23,729 nt of DNA from Brachionus rotundiformis (lineage: Eukaryota; Rotifera; Eurotatoria; Ploima; Brachionidae): positions 2,554,901-2,578,629 of the forward strand of contig JAESIW010000020.1 of NCBI GenBank assembly GCA_016802295.1. The letters are read 5' to 3'. This document shows, piece after piece, positions 1 through 9,600 of this stretch. Both the position numbers and the translations under genes were made by a program. Below the pieces are notes generated by a model. It saw only the letters and a program-made list of their open reading frames with translations, did no database searches and was not told the origin of the DNA. The first letter of the stretch is position 1; every line of letters starts with the position of its first letter.

Positions 1-890
1 AATCCATGCTGGCATTTATTAATCAATCTATTCTGGCTTAAATGTCTAATTATAAATTTTCGTATGATTTTCTTAGTGATGCGGCATACTATCGATGTGA
101 ATGAAACAGGTCTGTAGTTCTTCACGTCGCATCTATCACCCTTTTTGAAAATTGGAGTATTGTTGGCTTTTTTTCAAATCTCCGGTAATGAACTTGTCCT
201 TAGAGATCCCTTTATAATCAAGTTTAGTGACAAAGTAACTGCTTCTGCTGTTTTCTTTAGAGAGAATGGGCTAACACTATCCACTCCTGGATTTTTTAAT
301 TCATCTAATTGATGAAGATTTTTTATAATGACTATTCGAGTGATGTCCTCGTTGAAGTCTATATAACAAGTTGCATTAGTTCTTTTCAAAAAATTTGACT
401 CACTAATCTTCTCATCATTAGTGAAAACTGATTGAAAATGTTCATTAAAGATTCTTGTGATTTTATTTTGTTCAGTTGTTAATGACAAGTCCTTTTTCTT
501 TATAGAATGAAGTTTCTCATATATATATTTATAAACAAGTCTAGGATTGCATGATTTTTTATCATTTAAATTCAATTAAATATAGTTGCCTTTTTTGTCT
601 ACTTCAATACATTGCTTTACTCCAATAAGTCTTTTTAGTCTTAATCAAACTTTGAAGTCTCTGATTCATCTATGGTGCCTTTTTTCTAAGGACTGAGATA
701 TTATTTCGTCTTGGAATAAACATCCTGCAAGCGATTTCATACAATTTGAGGAAAATCTCAAACATTTAGTCTATATTTTCATTTGAAAAAATAGAGTTTC
801 ATGTAATGCTCATATGACCCCTATTCACTATACCTGGTTCGTTGTTTAAATTTTAAGCCCACATAAATGCGCTTCGAATGCTTTCGTTGT
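1..890 (-). mobile_element. LINE fragment (CR1/jockey-like), linker plus N-terminal RT, decayed
   Basis: On the minus strand this stretch encodes the region between endonuclease and reverse transcriptase and the start of RT of a non-LTR retrotransposon. Recognisable pieces in order are FIPRRN...APxMNQRLQSLIKTKKTYWSK (linker, about 760-620), LDELKNPGVDSVSPF (about 300), SLPEIxKKANNTPIFKKGDR (about 190-145) and NYRPVSFTSIVCRI (about 125-85). These are typical of CR1/jockey clade LINEs. The longest open piece is 174-575 (133 codons). Stops interrupt it, for example TGA where family members have Trp in PEI[W]KKA and TAG where Trp is expected in AP[W]MNQ. There is no endonuclease domain in the window. 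The fragment continues beyond base 1, so its catalytic RT motifs cannot be seen. Bases 1-60 are an almost perfect inverted match (59/60) to 5039-5098. Confidence 0.85.
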
Positions 891-1417
891 ACAGACCAAT
901 TAAAATGGCTGAAAACGATATCAGTTTAAAAAATTAAATGCGCGGATTAGGGTTATTAAAATTTACCAAAAAGATTTAGGGTAACGATGGGATTGACACG
1001 GAACATAGATTACATAAACAAAAATTGCGACGAAGAAACAAAATAAAATATTTTCAAATTGATTCATCTTTTTTAAAAATTATTTTCTTTATCTTCAATA
1101 AATTCTTTTAAATAATGTTAAATTTTTTTTTTTAAAAAAATATTTTAAGAAGATCATAAAAAATTTTCTTTTTGTAAAAGTTTTTGGTTTTAATTTCACC
1201 GCGGCATAAATTAATAATTAAAATGTATTAACAAAACGAGGTAAAGAATATTTTCGAAATTACATATGCTTAAAAGAAAGCCAAAATTTTTTTAATTACT
1301 TGGTTTTGTTCAAGGGAGGTTCAAAACCATAACAACTATTCAAAAAAAACTTTCAACTATATATTTCAATATAAAATTTTAACAGGAATTTAAATTTTTT
1401 TATCAAATATTACTAAA
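891..1417. other. AT-rich non-coding stretch, likely 5' flank of the DUF288 gene
   Basis: I see no coding signal here. The stretch is rich in A/T runs, with many stops in all frames. It must hold the promoter and 5' leader of the gene that starts at 1418, but no TATA box or initiator can be singled out against the AT background. The bases just before the ATG (TACTAAA) give a purine at -3, which suits eukaryotic initiation. Confidence 0.4.
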
Positions 1418-3682
1418 ATGATTTCGAAATTTAAAAAACAAAAAATTTTACGACTAACTATTAAAATTATGATTTTTTTGATAATTTTATTTTCATTTAA
1501 ATTTTTCGCTTTCAATCAGTATTCAAGGTTTAAAATAATTCAAAATTTTTCATTCAATAAAATAAAATTAGTAAGTAAATGGATTGTAGTAACATCAATA
1601 TCAGAACCTAGTGAACAATGCAAAAAATTGTCCGACCTAAATGGCTTTAGATTATTGGTTATAGGAGACAAAAACACTCCGAAAAATTGGAATCTTAAAA
1701 ATGTTACTTTTTTATCAATAAACGATCAAGAAAAGTTACGATTTAAATCTTCAACATCAACCCCATATAATTCGTATACTAGAAAAAATATTGGCTATCT
1801 TTATGCTATATTAAATGGAGCAGAGTTCATTTATGATACTGATGACGATAATGCTCCAACAATAGAACTTGAAAAGTATTTTAATTTTAATCATGCTGAA
1901 TATGGCTTAATATATGATTGTAAGAATCCTGACAAAATAATTAACCCTTATGCTCATTTTGGACAGCCTCAAATATGGCCCAGAGGCTTTCCTTTAAATT
2001 ATATCAAAAACATATATAACAATAGTTATGTTTCTGGAATGAGAAAAACGTCTATTGTTCAGCAAGGAGTTGTTAATGGTGATCCAGATGTCGATGCCGT
2101 ATTTCGATTGACCAAAAGTATGAAATTTAGGAAAATTGATCTTTATTTTGATTCAAGTTCTCCATCGTTTCAAATTCCAATGTACAAAATGTCACCTTAT
2201 AATTCACGAAATACTCTAATCAGTTATTCAGGATTTTGGAGTTTGTATCTGCCACAAAGTGTTGATTTTAGTCTCACTGATATTTGGAGATCATATTGGG
2301 CTCAAAGACTTATGTGGTTAATTAACGAAACAATAAGTTTCAATGGTCCTAATGGATATAAATTAAGAAATGTTGATAACTTTCTCCAAGAAAATGAGCA
2401 AGAAAAATCTTTAACAATGAAAATAGAAAGACTAATTGAATTTTTATACAGTTGGTATTGCGAACATTCAAACTTTTATTCATGCATGATTCAATTAACT
2501 ACAGAAATGGCAACAGAAGGCTTTTGGGAAAAAAGTGAAATTCAATCAGTTAAAAATTGGATAGATGATTTAAAACTGATCGGATACAATGAGCCTAAAG
2601 TGATAAATTTTGAACACAATCATTTCGGACTGCGAAAATGTAATTACTTAATTGGATCGTTCAGCTTTACAAAAATTCGGTATACTCCAAACTTTCAAAA
2701 TTCTATCGAATCAATTGATTTTGAGGCTGAAGGCAATGAAATGTTTCATAGAAATGAATATTTTACTCAATTGTGCAAAAATGCAGATGTTATTTTGAAC
2801 AAAAGCATTATAAATAAAGAACCTTTAAAATTAAATATTACAGTGTTGGTAACATTCAATACAAATGCATTTGAAGATAACATTATTCTTTTGGACATTC
2901 TTTACAGAAACCATTTTCAAAATGTCATATTTTGCGGTTCTAATTTAACTAACAAATTAATCTCTTACAGAGGAAAAAGTAAAAAATTTGATTCTTTTAC
3001 ATTTATTGAAATGGTTGATTTTGGTAATGGAGAATATCATTATTTTTGTGCCAGTAAAGTGATTGAAATGGGTTTAAAAACAGAGGGAATTTTGCTATTA
3101 AGTGACGATGTTTTATTAAAATTTTGGAATTTGAAAAGCTTTAAAACAACAAATGTTTGGTTTCCAACTGATCTGATTCTTAATACACATTTAACTGAAA
3201 TAATTAAATGGCATCACTGGCCAAATAATGAAAACATAAAACAAATTTGGAATGATTTTGAGACAATCATTAGAAATAATAAAAATAATGAGGAAATAAA
3301 CAAAATAAAGAGTTTTTTTGATAAAGTTAAAAAAAATCAGAATTATACTGAGAAAATAATTAAAGTTAAAGCTTATGGATCAGATATTTTTTATTTACCT
3401 AAAAATAAATTTGAAATAAGCCATTACTTATTAAATACATTTCGAAAATATAATATCTTTTTAGAAGTCGCCATTCCTTTTATTTTATCCGGTATTGAAA
3501 GCAACAAAACAGTTCAAATAATTAATGGACACTATGAATGGAAAGGAGTACCTCTTAATTTTGCTAATATGTATTCAAGGATCAATTTTTTTCATCCATT
3601 TAAACTGAGTAATCTAAAACAAAAAACAATTGCATCAGACTATTGTTTATATTTTTTAAATGATTATATTGACTTTTCATAG
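1418..3682 (+). CDS. DUF288 / STELLO-like putative glycosyltransferase, type II membrane protein
   Basis: This is a complete 754-codon intronless ORF, the best-preserved ordinary gene in the window. A short basic N-terminus is followed by a hydrophobic segment at residues 12-32, giving a Golgi-type signal anchor with a lumenal catalytic part. Residues 54-150 carry the DUF288 signature: KWIVVTSIS, then LLVIGDKNTPKNW, then PYNSYTRKNIGYLYAILNGA, then IYDTDDDN at 138-145. The acidic DTDDDN is the likely nucleotide-sugar/metal site. A second module near residue 562 contains LLLSDDVLLKFW, matching the C-terminal half of STELLO-type proteins. The length is close to plant STELLO proteins (about 770 aa). 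The ATG was chosen because it directly precedes the anchor and no in-frame ATG lies upstream. It ends in TAG. DUF288 proteins occur in plants, oomycetes and some invertebrates; plant STELLOs affect cellulose-synthase trafficking, but the animal role is unknown to me. The substrate is not predictable. Confidence 0.85.
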   Translation: MISKFKKQKILRLTIKIMIFLIILFSFKFFAFNQYSRFKIIQNFSFNKIKLVSKWIVVTSISEPSEQCKKLSDLNGFRLLVIGDKNTPKNWNLKNVTFLSINDQEKLRFKSSTSTPYNSYTRKNIGYLYAILNGAEFIYDTDDDNAPTIELEKYFNFNHAEYGLIYDCKNPDKIINPYAHFGQPQIWPRGFPLNYIKNIYNNSYVSGMRKTSIVQQGVVNGDPDVDAVFRLTKSMKFRKIDLYFDSSSPSFQIPMYKMSPYNSRNTLISYSGFWSLYLPQSVDFSLTDIWRSYWAQRLMWLINETISFNGPNGYKLRNVDNFLQENEQEKSLTMKIERLIEFLYSWYCEHSNFYSCMIQLTTEMATEGFWEKSEIQSVKNWIDDLKLIGYNEPKVINFEHNHFGLRKCNYLIGSFSFTKIRYTPNFQNSIESIDFEAEGNEMFHRNEYFTQLCKNADVILNKSIINKEPLKLNITVLVTFNTNAFEDNIILLDILYRNHFQNVIFCGSNLTNKLISYRGKSKKFDSFTFIEMVDFGNGEYHYFCASKVIEMGLKTEGILLLSDDVLLKFWNLKSFKTTNVWFPTDLILNTHLTEIIKWHHWPNNENIKQIWNDFETIIRNNKNNEEINKIKSFFDKVKKNQNYTEKIIKVKAYGSDIFYLPKNKFEISHYLLNTFRKYNIFLEVAIPFILSGIESNKTVQIINGHYEWKGVPLNFANMYSRINFFHPFKLSNLKQKTIASDYCLYFLNDYIDFS

Positions 3683-4375
3683 TAGTCTAATTTTTGACTA
3701 AATTTAAATTAACATATTCCGTAAATAATTTTTACATTTATTTACATAATTTTTTTATTTTACTTTTCTAGCCAATTTTATTGTGCAGAAGTATTTAAAT
3801 AAAAAATTGATTAAAAGATTTTTGAGAATGCTAAGAGAGTACAAAATTGGAGCAGTTATGGTCAAATTTTAAAAACTTATTTTTCAGGACACTCAAAAGA
3901 ACGTTTTCAAGAACATTTGAGGATATCGAACGATTTATTGACTTAACTTCATAAAGGTTTTATTAAAATTAGATAAAAATGATTGTTAAAATTTCCAACA
4001 AAAAATTTTTAAAAACCAATACATAAACCACTAATCTTGTAACCCAAGTAAATTTTTTAAAATTTTTATTGCATTAAAATTCGCAAAATAACTTATTAAT
4101 GTATTTTATCTCTTTTACCATGCTCCTGAAAATTACGCCTTTTTTTTAGTTTTTTGTATCGAGTCCTAGGATTACCCCACAACCCCAAATTTATATTTTC
4201 TCAAACTAGAAAAAATTTTGAACAAATTGTAAGTTTTACTTTTTTTAATTTTAGAATTAAAAGTCAAAAAAAATTGATCCATAAAAGAAGGCAATCTAAA
4301 GACTATAATCAAGTTCTTAATCTAGGCTGATTAGGCGGAAATTAAACAGTTGATCAAAATAACAATTCATGATAT
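3683..4375. other. AT-rich non-coding stretch, 3' flank of the DUF288 gene
   Basis: There is no convincing coding signal. AATAAA occurs shortly after the stop (around 3797) and could act as a poly(A) signal for the upstream gene. Short open pieces lack recognisable motifs. The last bases lead into the Helitron relic. Confidence 0.4.
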
Positions 4376-4690
4376 GACTTTATTTGTATTCACTGCAAAG
4401 CTTTATATTTTGAAGCTGAATTGAACACATTGAGAAAGTTTTCGCTTTGTTCCATGAATGGAAAAATAAATTTGCCACTAATGACTCATTATCCATTTGA
4501 GCTTAAACAACTTTTTTATCCTTATCTAAAGTGCAATGAGCGAAAAGAGCTGTTCAGAGAAATCTTGAAAAAAATAATAATATACAACAGTCTGTTATCA
4601 TTTGCAGCAGTAAATGTTAATTAAGATTCTAAAAGTATCTCAAAGGGAAATTTTGTGTATAAAATTCACGGTTTTTTTTCAAGAGAATTA
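4376..4690 (+). pseudogene. Helitron Rep/helicase relic (zinc-binding and pre-Rep region)
   Basis: The plus frame encodes a short block parallel to the end of the intact Helitron gene at 23.1-23.4 kb. The order is identical: C-x2-C in CIHCKALYFEAE (4385-4420), an F-S-L-C segment with NGKINLP, a spacer, then IIIYNSLLSFAA (about 4576-4610) and VYKIHG (about 4660-4675). In Helitron proteins this is the putative zinc-binding and N-terminal segment ahead of the HUH Rep domain. An in-frame TAA at 4622-4624 breaks the frame between the last two blocks. Similarity to the 23-kb gene is in pattern, not near-identity, so it is a separate, older copy. Neither Rep nor helicase motifs follow. The relic runs directly into a LINE fragment. 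Confidence 0.75.
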
Positions 4691-4889
4691 AAGATTTCGT
4701 ACTCAAGGTACTCAATTTTATATGTTAGACACTCATCAGGAATATGTTTAAGAAAAATGATAATAATCCTAATATTAATCCAAATGTAAAAAAATTCTAA
4801 TTTAACTAATTTTTGATTATTGTAAAAAGGTTTTAATTTCTCTGGAAAATATGATAAGAAGAGAAAATCCTTGTACAAAATTTTTTGAA

Positions 4890-5030
4890 AATTATCGGCA
4901 AAAGCAAACATAATTCTTGGGAAAGTTTAGAATGGTTTAAGTAACCATGATTCAAGTATTATAAATGTACACAAGTCTCGTTCGACCCCATCACGTATAT
5001 TCAGTCCAACTTTGAAATTTATACCTTATC
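4890..5030 (+). mobile_element. LINE 3'-part fragment (partial duplicate of 5606-5698)
   Basis: This block reads SANKAN...RPH, the portion of a CR1/jockey-like ORF2 just after the RT domain. It is nearly the same sequence as 5606-5698. The two differ by a 37-base segment present here (about 4912-4948) and missing there, bounded by short repeats of the form CAT(A/G)ATTC. The block is truncated on both sides and sits immediately upstream of the next LINE piece, out of normal 5'-3' order. Confidence 0.8.
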
Positions 5031-5038
5031 CATTTTCA

Positions 5039-6139
5039 AAAATTTATAACTAGACATTTAAGCCAGAATAGATTGATTAATAAATGCCAGCATGGATTTA
5101 TTGCAAATCTTGCACTACAAACCTTTTGGAGAGTATTAACCTGATAACATTTGAGCTTGCCCAAGGAAATATGATTGACATTGTCTATACTGATTTCTCA
5201 AAAGCGTTTGACCAGGTCAGTCAAAATAAGTAATTAATAAAGTAAAAGAACCATGAGATAATAGGAAAATTACTCCATTGGATCAAATCCTTCCTGCGTC
5301 ATAGGAAACAACGAGTGGTACTTGGTCATGATCGGATTGGCTAGATGTAAAAAGTGGAGTTCCTCAGGATTCTGTACTTGGTCCACTTCTCTTTGATTTA
5401 AATAGTCTTTTCATAAGGTGTAGTGAATTGTCGATGAATCTCTGAAAAATGTGAAGTAATGCATATTAGTAGGAATAACACAAGAACGGATTATTATATA
5501 TCAAAAGAAAATGTAGTCGACAAATTGACGAAGGCTTCTGAGTAAAGAGACCTAGGAATCATTGTAAATACCGACATGAAATGATGTAAGCAAATATGTG
5601 CTTCGTCGGCAAAAGCAAACATGATTCAAGTATTATAAATGTACAGAATCTCGTTCGACCCCATCATATATGCAGTCCAAGTTTGAAATCCATACCTTAA
5701 GAAAGATATTGATACACTTGAGAGAATACAGAGAAGAGCTACACGAAACATTAAAGGATTTAGGGAGCTTAGCTATTCAGAAAGACTTAAAAAGCTGAAC
5801 CTAACAACACTTTCGACAAGTAAGAGAATCGGTAAGTTCATGAATGGACTTGACGAGATATTTTGGTCCAGCGAACATTTGAATGGTGTAATTACATATA
5901 ATACAAGAAGGTATTCGATCCAGACTAAGAAGAGAACTTACAAAAAAATAGTCTACCGAGGTATAATTTTTTTAATTAACAGAGTTGTTAGCGATTGGAA
6001 CAAACTGACTAATGAGGTAATAGAATCGAGAACAATTGACAATTTTTTTCAATTTTTTTTAAAGAATTTTTGCTTAAAGCTAAAACAAAAATTAAGATTA
6101 CAAGATAAAATTTTGGTCACAAAAGTTATGATCAGATGA
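5039..6139 (+). mobile_element. LINE copy (RT motifs and C-terminus), internally deleted
   Basis: The plus strand encodes RT pieces in order: NKCQHGF (about 5075), YTDFSKAFD (about 5185-5215, motif with the first catalytic Asp), then SGVPQxSVLGPLLF (about 5350-5395). The sequence then jumps to the region after the active site: EKCEVMHI, RDLGIIVNTDM (about 5550), ASSAKAN, LVRPHHIYAVQV[stop]NPYLKKD and LERIQRRATRNIKGFRELSYSERLKKLNL (5715-5805). The C-terminal tail, open at 5840-6139, includes NRVVSDWNKLTNEVIES. The FADD/YADD catalytic box should lie between GPLLF and EKC and is missing, so the copy is dead. TGA replaces Trp at two conserved places (K[W]CKQ and QV[W]NP). The tail lies in the left arm of an inverted repeat. 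Confidence 0.85.
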
Positions 6140-6725
6140 TAACATAATTACCTAGACCAAATTAAAGTTTAAAAAAATCCATCGTATTTTTAATTTTAAA
6201 AATAAAATTTAATGAAAAAGTCTTTAAATTTCTATCAAGTAATTTTTGTATCACTCTGAAAAACATTAAATAAATATTTTAGCATAATAAATTTCAAGAC
6301 TTTTATGCAAAAATCATTCGACTATTTAAATTTCAAATTGATGTATGCTTTTCGTTATTTTCATTTGTTTATAAATTTCTTTAATAATTGTCAATGATAA
6401 TATTCTTTTATTTTAAACAATCACTTTATATCAAAAGATTCAATGATATAAATTGAGTTATTATTTTGTTTTTTCTATTTCAATTAAGAAAAAAGCTTTT
6501 TATATTTTTTAATGTTTTTCAGAGTGATACCTAAATTACTTGATAAAAATTTAAAGACTTTTTCATTAAATTTTATTTTTAAAATTAAAACTGATGATGG
6601 ATTTTTTTAAACTTTAATTTGGTCTAGGTAATTATGTTATCATCATAACTTTTGTGAACAAAATTTTATCTTGTACTTTAATTTTTGTTTTAGCTTTAAG
6701 CAAAAATTCTTTAAAAAAAATTGAA
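6047..6725. repeat. Long inverted repeat: tail-to-tail LINE 3' ends
   Basis: The left arm (about 6047-6270) and right arm (about 6510-6725) are reverse complements over roughly 215 bases with few mismatches. For example, CAAAAATTCTTTAAA-type sequence near 6700 mirrors 6056-6075, and CTCTGAAAAACATT at 6256-6269 mirrors 6515-6530. The spacer of about 240 bases is AT-rich and not obviously repeated. The left arm is the end of the LINE ORF plus its 3' tail. The right arm is therefore a 5'-truncated LINE tail in the opposite orientation. Its homology stops at about 6725 without the coding sequence that precedes the left arm. Confidence 0.85.
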
Positions 6726-6909
6726 CATAATTAAGGCAAATTATAAAGAATTAAATCTTAATTTATTAGCAAGTATTTACATTAAATGTGATTTTTTTTA
6801 TTCCCAAATTTATATAATGTATCCACGTGGTAACTTTTTATGGATTCCGAGAGATGACTTGATCTTGAAAAAGTTCCAAAATTGTTTGGTGATTATAATA
6901 GAGGATTAA
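6721..6909 (+). CDS. Short uncharacterised ORF, possible upstream piece of the LicD-like gene
   Basis: This 62-codon open stretch starts without an ATG (TTG) and includes YPRGNFLWIPRDDL. It sits just after the LINE inverted repeat, on the same strand as the LicD-like ORF about 220 bases further on. A candidate donor (AG|GTATTA is not perfect; AAGTATTA lies near 6911) and an acceptor-like TTTTGATTTTAG at 6954-6965 fall between this ORF and the next open stretch. It might be an exon, but I recognise no domain in it and chance cannot be excluded. Confidence 0.2.
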   Translation: MNIIKANYKELNLNLLASIYIKCDFFYSQIYIMYPRGNFLWIPRDDLILKKFQNCLVIIIED

Positions 6910-6965
6910 ATAAGTATTAATATACATAAAAAGATTTATACGTTTTAAATTTTTTTTGATTTTAG

Positions 6966-7695
6966 ATTCAAAACCGATGTAATTCAAATTTTATAACAGT
7001 TCCCTTGGACAAAAATTCTTTTTTATATCAATATAATAATTCGAAGTTTTTGATTGTAACTTCAAACTTGCTGACTCAAATTATAAAATTAGAAAACAAA
7101 ATTTAAAAAAAACAAATTTTTTTTTTCAAAATTGAGTTACATAAGAGATTTTTTAGAGTTAAACAAAAAAAAATATTGGTTAATGTCCGGAACTTTGCTT
7201 GTTTGGTATAGAAATTGTGGCATAATTCCACATACAACCGATATGGACATCTGCTTATTTTCCGATCAATATGATAAATATATTGAAAAATTTCTCATTC
7301 AAGACAAATATAATTTCTCATTCAAGACACCCCTATATTTTAAATTTGGACTTGATAATGATAGTCTGGAATTCAGAATCGGAGTTCAAAATTCATTGTT
7401 GATTGATTTATTTTTTTATTACCAATTAAATAATAGTCATCAATGGTTTCCGAATCATAATTTCAGAGAAGTCAAGCGTACAATATTTAGAAAAATTCCA
7501 GAGATTTGTTCTTGTGAAATATTTGAAAGAAAATTTCTTGTTCCTTGTAATCCTATTGATCTATTAAATGACATCTATGGTGTGAATGGTTGGCAAAAAC
7601 AAGACGATAAATATGCGGTTTCACCAAACTTAAAAACTTATAAGAAATGGAAATTAGAAGAATGGAAAAAAGCTGTTATGTTGTATCGTGAATGA
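6966..7695 (+). pseudogene. LicD/fukutin-like phosphotransferase, 5' end broken or split
   Basis: The strong part is 7132-7695 (187 codons). It carries the LicD/fukutin core: KKYWLMSGTLLVWYRNCGII (residues 12-32) followed by PHTTDMDI with D37 and D39 as the likely metal/nucleotide-binding acidic pair. The C-terminal part has the hydrophobic and aromatic pattern of the family, including VPCNPIDLLNDIYG and KTYKKWKLEEW before the TGA. Fukutin-type proteins are type II Golgi glycan-modifying enzymes (ribitol-phosphate transfer in vertebrates) of about 450 aa, so the N-terminal half is missing. No suitable ATG exists; the first in-frame ATG, Met18, lies inside the core. An open stretch at 6966-7110 in another frame (NRCNSNFITVPLDKN) resembles the region ahead of the core. 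It is separated by A/T homopolymers, so either a small frameshift or an unrecognised intron splits the gene. The substrate is unknown. Confidence 0.65.
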
Positions 7696-8703
7696 ACATT
7701 TCTGAAGAATGAGACACAAATCTATATTAAGAAAGGCTTGGAAAAAAATGAATATTTGAAAAAAATTTTAGCTAATATATGAGATTTCAAATTTTTTAGA
7801 ATAAAGATTTTTACACTTTTTGTCAACAATAATTCCTTATCTTTTTTTTTAAATTATTTAAAAAAACTACAAGTTGTTACTGAGTCTCCCTATACTTCAA
7901 TTATAGAGTAAAACATTGCTGATTTTTTACAGGTCCTAGCGGCTTCGCTCACTAATCTTTTTTTATTTATTTTTATGTTAAAATTAAATTTAATGTTAAG
8001 CAAGCATCCAACTTCTGTTTTGCTAATTTTCCTCTTAAAAATAATTCCGAAAAAGCTTTGTCTGTCTGTCTGTGCAACCATCTCGGCCATCTAGGGTCAG
8101 AGACCGATGGTCGACGGCGCATTCAAATCGTCTTGATGTCAGGAGTGGGGAAAAATTGTTGATTGAGATTTTCGTTGAAATGGGTGGGCTGTAGGCGAGT
8201 TGAAAAAAATGACTCAAAAAATTGTCCTTTGTTTTTTTATAGTTAAAAAAAGTTTTTTAGGCTAATCGATAATGTTTATTAAGAATATGAATTTTGTTTT
8301 TGTATTGGATGTGACGGGCAGGCGTACGGGCTGTTTTTAGGCTAAATTTTTTTTTTAATTTCAGAGTATTGGTCAAAGCAAGCAAGGAAAAACTCTAACG
8401 ACTAAAAAAATCAAAAGAAGACTAAAAATTAAGTCTAAAATGATGCCTTGTCGAGTTTTTCCCTGAATGACGAAAATAATTCGCATTAATTAATATTTAA
8501 GAAACTCAGCATTTAGAGTTATGTAATAGAATATAAAAAGTCATAAATAATAAATAACAGAAAACATAATGTTTAGTTTGAATAATTAAAACCATTATGG
8601 GATGTTCCATGAAAACATCTTAAAATAAAAAAAATATTTTAGAATGTTCTTTAGCTACGTGTCATATCACATATGCCCCTCGGTCAAAAAATTCGTCCCG
8701 AAT
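7696..8703. other. Non-coding stretch with (TGTC)n-bearing GC-richer block
   Basis: No gene was recognised. Bases about 8040-8420 differ from the surroundings. CTTTGTCTGTCTGTCTGTG at about 8056 is followed by a GC-rich block (8080-8190, including GGTCAGAGACCGATGGTCGACGG), then two copies of TTTTTAGGCTAA (about 8255 and 8333) that bracket another GC-richer patch. This texture is typical of a dispersed non-autonomous repeat (SINE- or MITE-like), but with one copy in the window its ends cannot be set. Small open frames here are not credible genes. Confidence 0.4.
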
Positions 8704-9412
8704 TTAAAATTTTGCCTCTTTGATTGATATTTTAGAATAACCCTTTTCCAATTGGTAAATCATTTTCAGTTGGTCTGATAATGGATTCAAATTATTGGCT
8801 TGTCTTGTTCCGTTTCTTTCGGCTTTTCTTCTAAGCCTTCGACGTAAGCCACAGCACATGATAAAGCTCAGAACCATTAAACCTACACTCGTTGATGTAA
8901 TTATCCAAAATCTTAAGCTTTTTAACCACTCTGTTATATTACTAACAATATTCTTTATAAAATTTGATGTTTTACTTGATAAAAAATCATCTTTCGCCGA
9001 CTGAATTATCATATTAGCTTCATTTTGAATAATATATTTGTCGATTTTCTTTTTTTAGATCAAGGTTATTTAATATTTCCGGATTATGACTCATATTCAA
9101 ACTATAATTATATGAATTAATGCCAAATCAATATTCATAAACCTGTCTATTAGACTCAAGGAAATCCACTTTAAGTCCTGTTTTTGAAATTATGAATTTC
9201 GACGACAAAATGCTAAATAAGCTTGGTTTTACTGAATATAATATTTCGGATTGATTAGTTATAATTCCATTATTTGTAAGGAAACCGTATCTAGACTCAT
9301 TATTTAATTTGAATGTTATTTGGATTTGTTTAAAGTTCTTCTCTTGATTAATGATCTCAATGTTGTTTACTTTTTGACATTTAGATAAAACGAGTTCTAG
9401 ATTTAGAGTCAA
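8704..9412 (-). pseudogene. Envelope-like / membrane-anchored glycoprotein relic
   Basis: The minus strand holds two open pieces: 9412-9128 (94 codons) and 9012-8704 (102 codons). The bridging sequence reads on with one TGA and one slip in an A-run near 9055. The downstream piece has an amphipathic stretch, then SNITEWLKSL, a single hydrophobic span (WIITSTSVGLMVLSFIMCC), a strongly basic RRRLRRKAER, and a short polar tail. That is the architecture of a type I membrane protein's C-terminus, as in envelope-like ORF3s of LTR retroelements. The upstream piece looks like an ectodomain, without diagnostic motifs. The strand is opposite to the gypsy copy that follows, so it is not that element's env. 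No RT or LTR in the same orientation is visible nearby. It could instead be a host membrane protein. Confidence 0.35.
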
Positions 9413-9600
9413 AATCTGAAAGAATTAGATCTAGTTCATCATTGATGTCGTTGCTTACAGGGAGTCATTTTTTTATAGGTTAAATCAATGAATTCTTAAA
9501 ATTGAAGTTTTTTAAGTTTTTTTTATTTACAAGTACTTAATAAAGATTTCAGTGACGAATTTTTTATTTTTAAAAGCTTAAATTAGAATCATTTTTACAA

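Noticed and set aside
4666..4911. Minus-strand 81-codon open frame
   Set aside because: It overlaps the Helitron relic and the LINE fragment, both of which read convincingly on the plus strand, and it has no recognisable domain.
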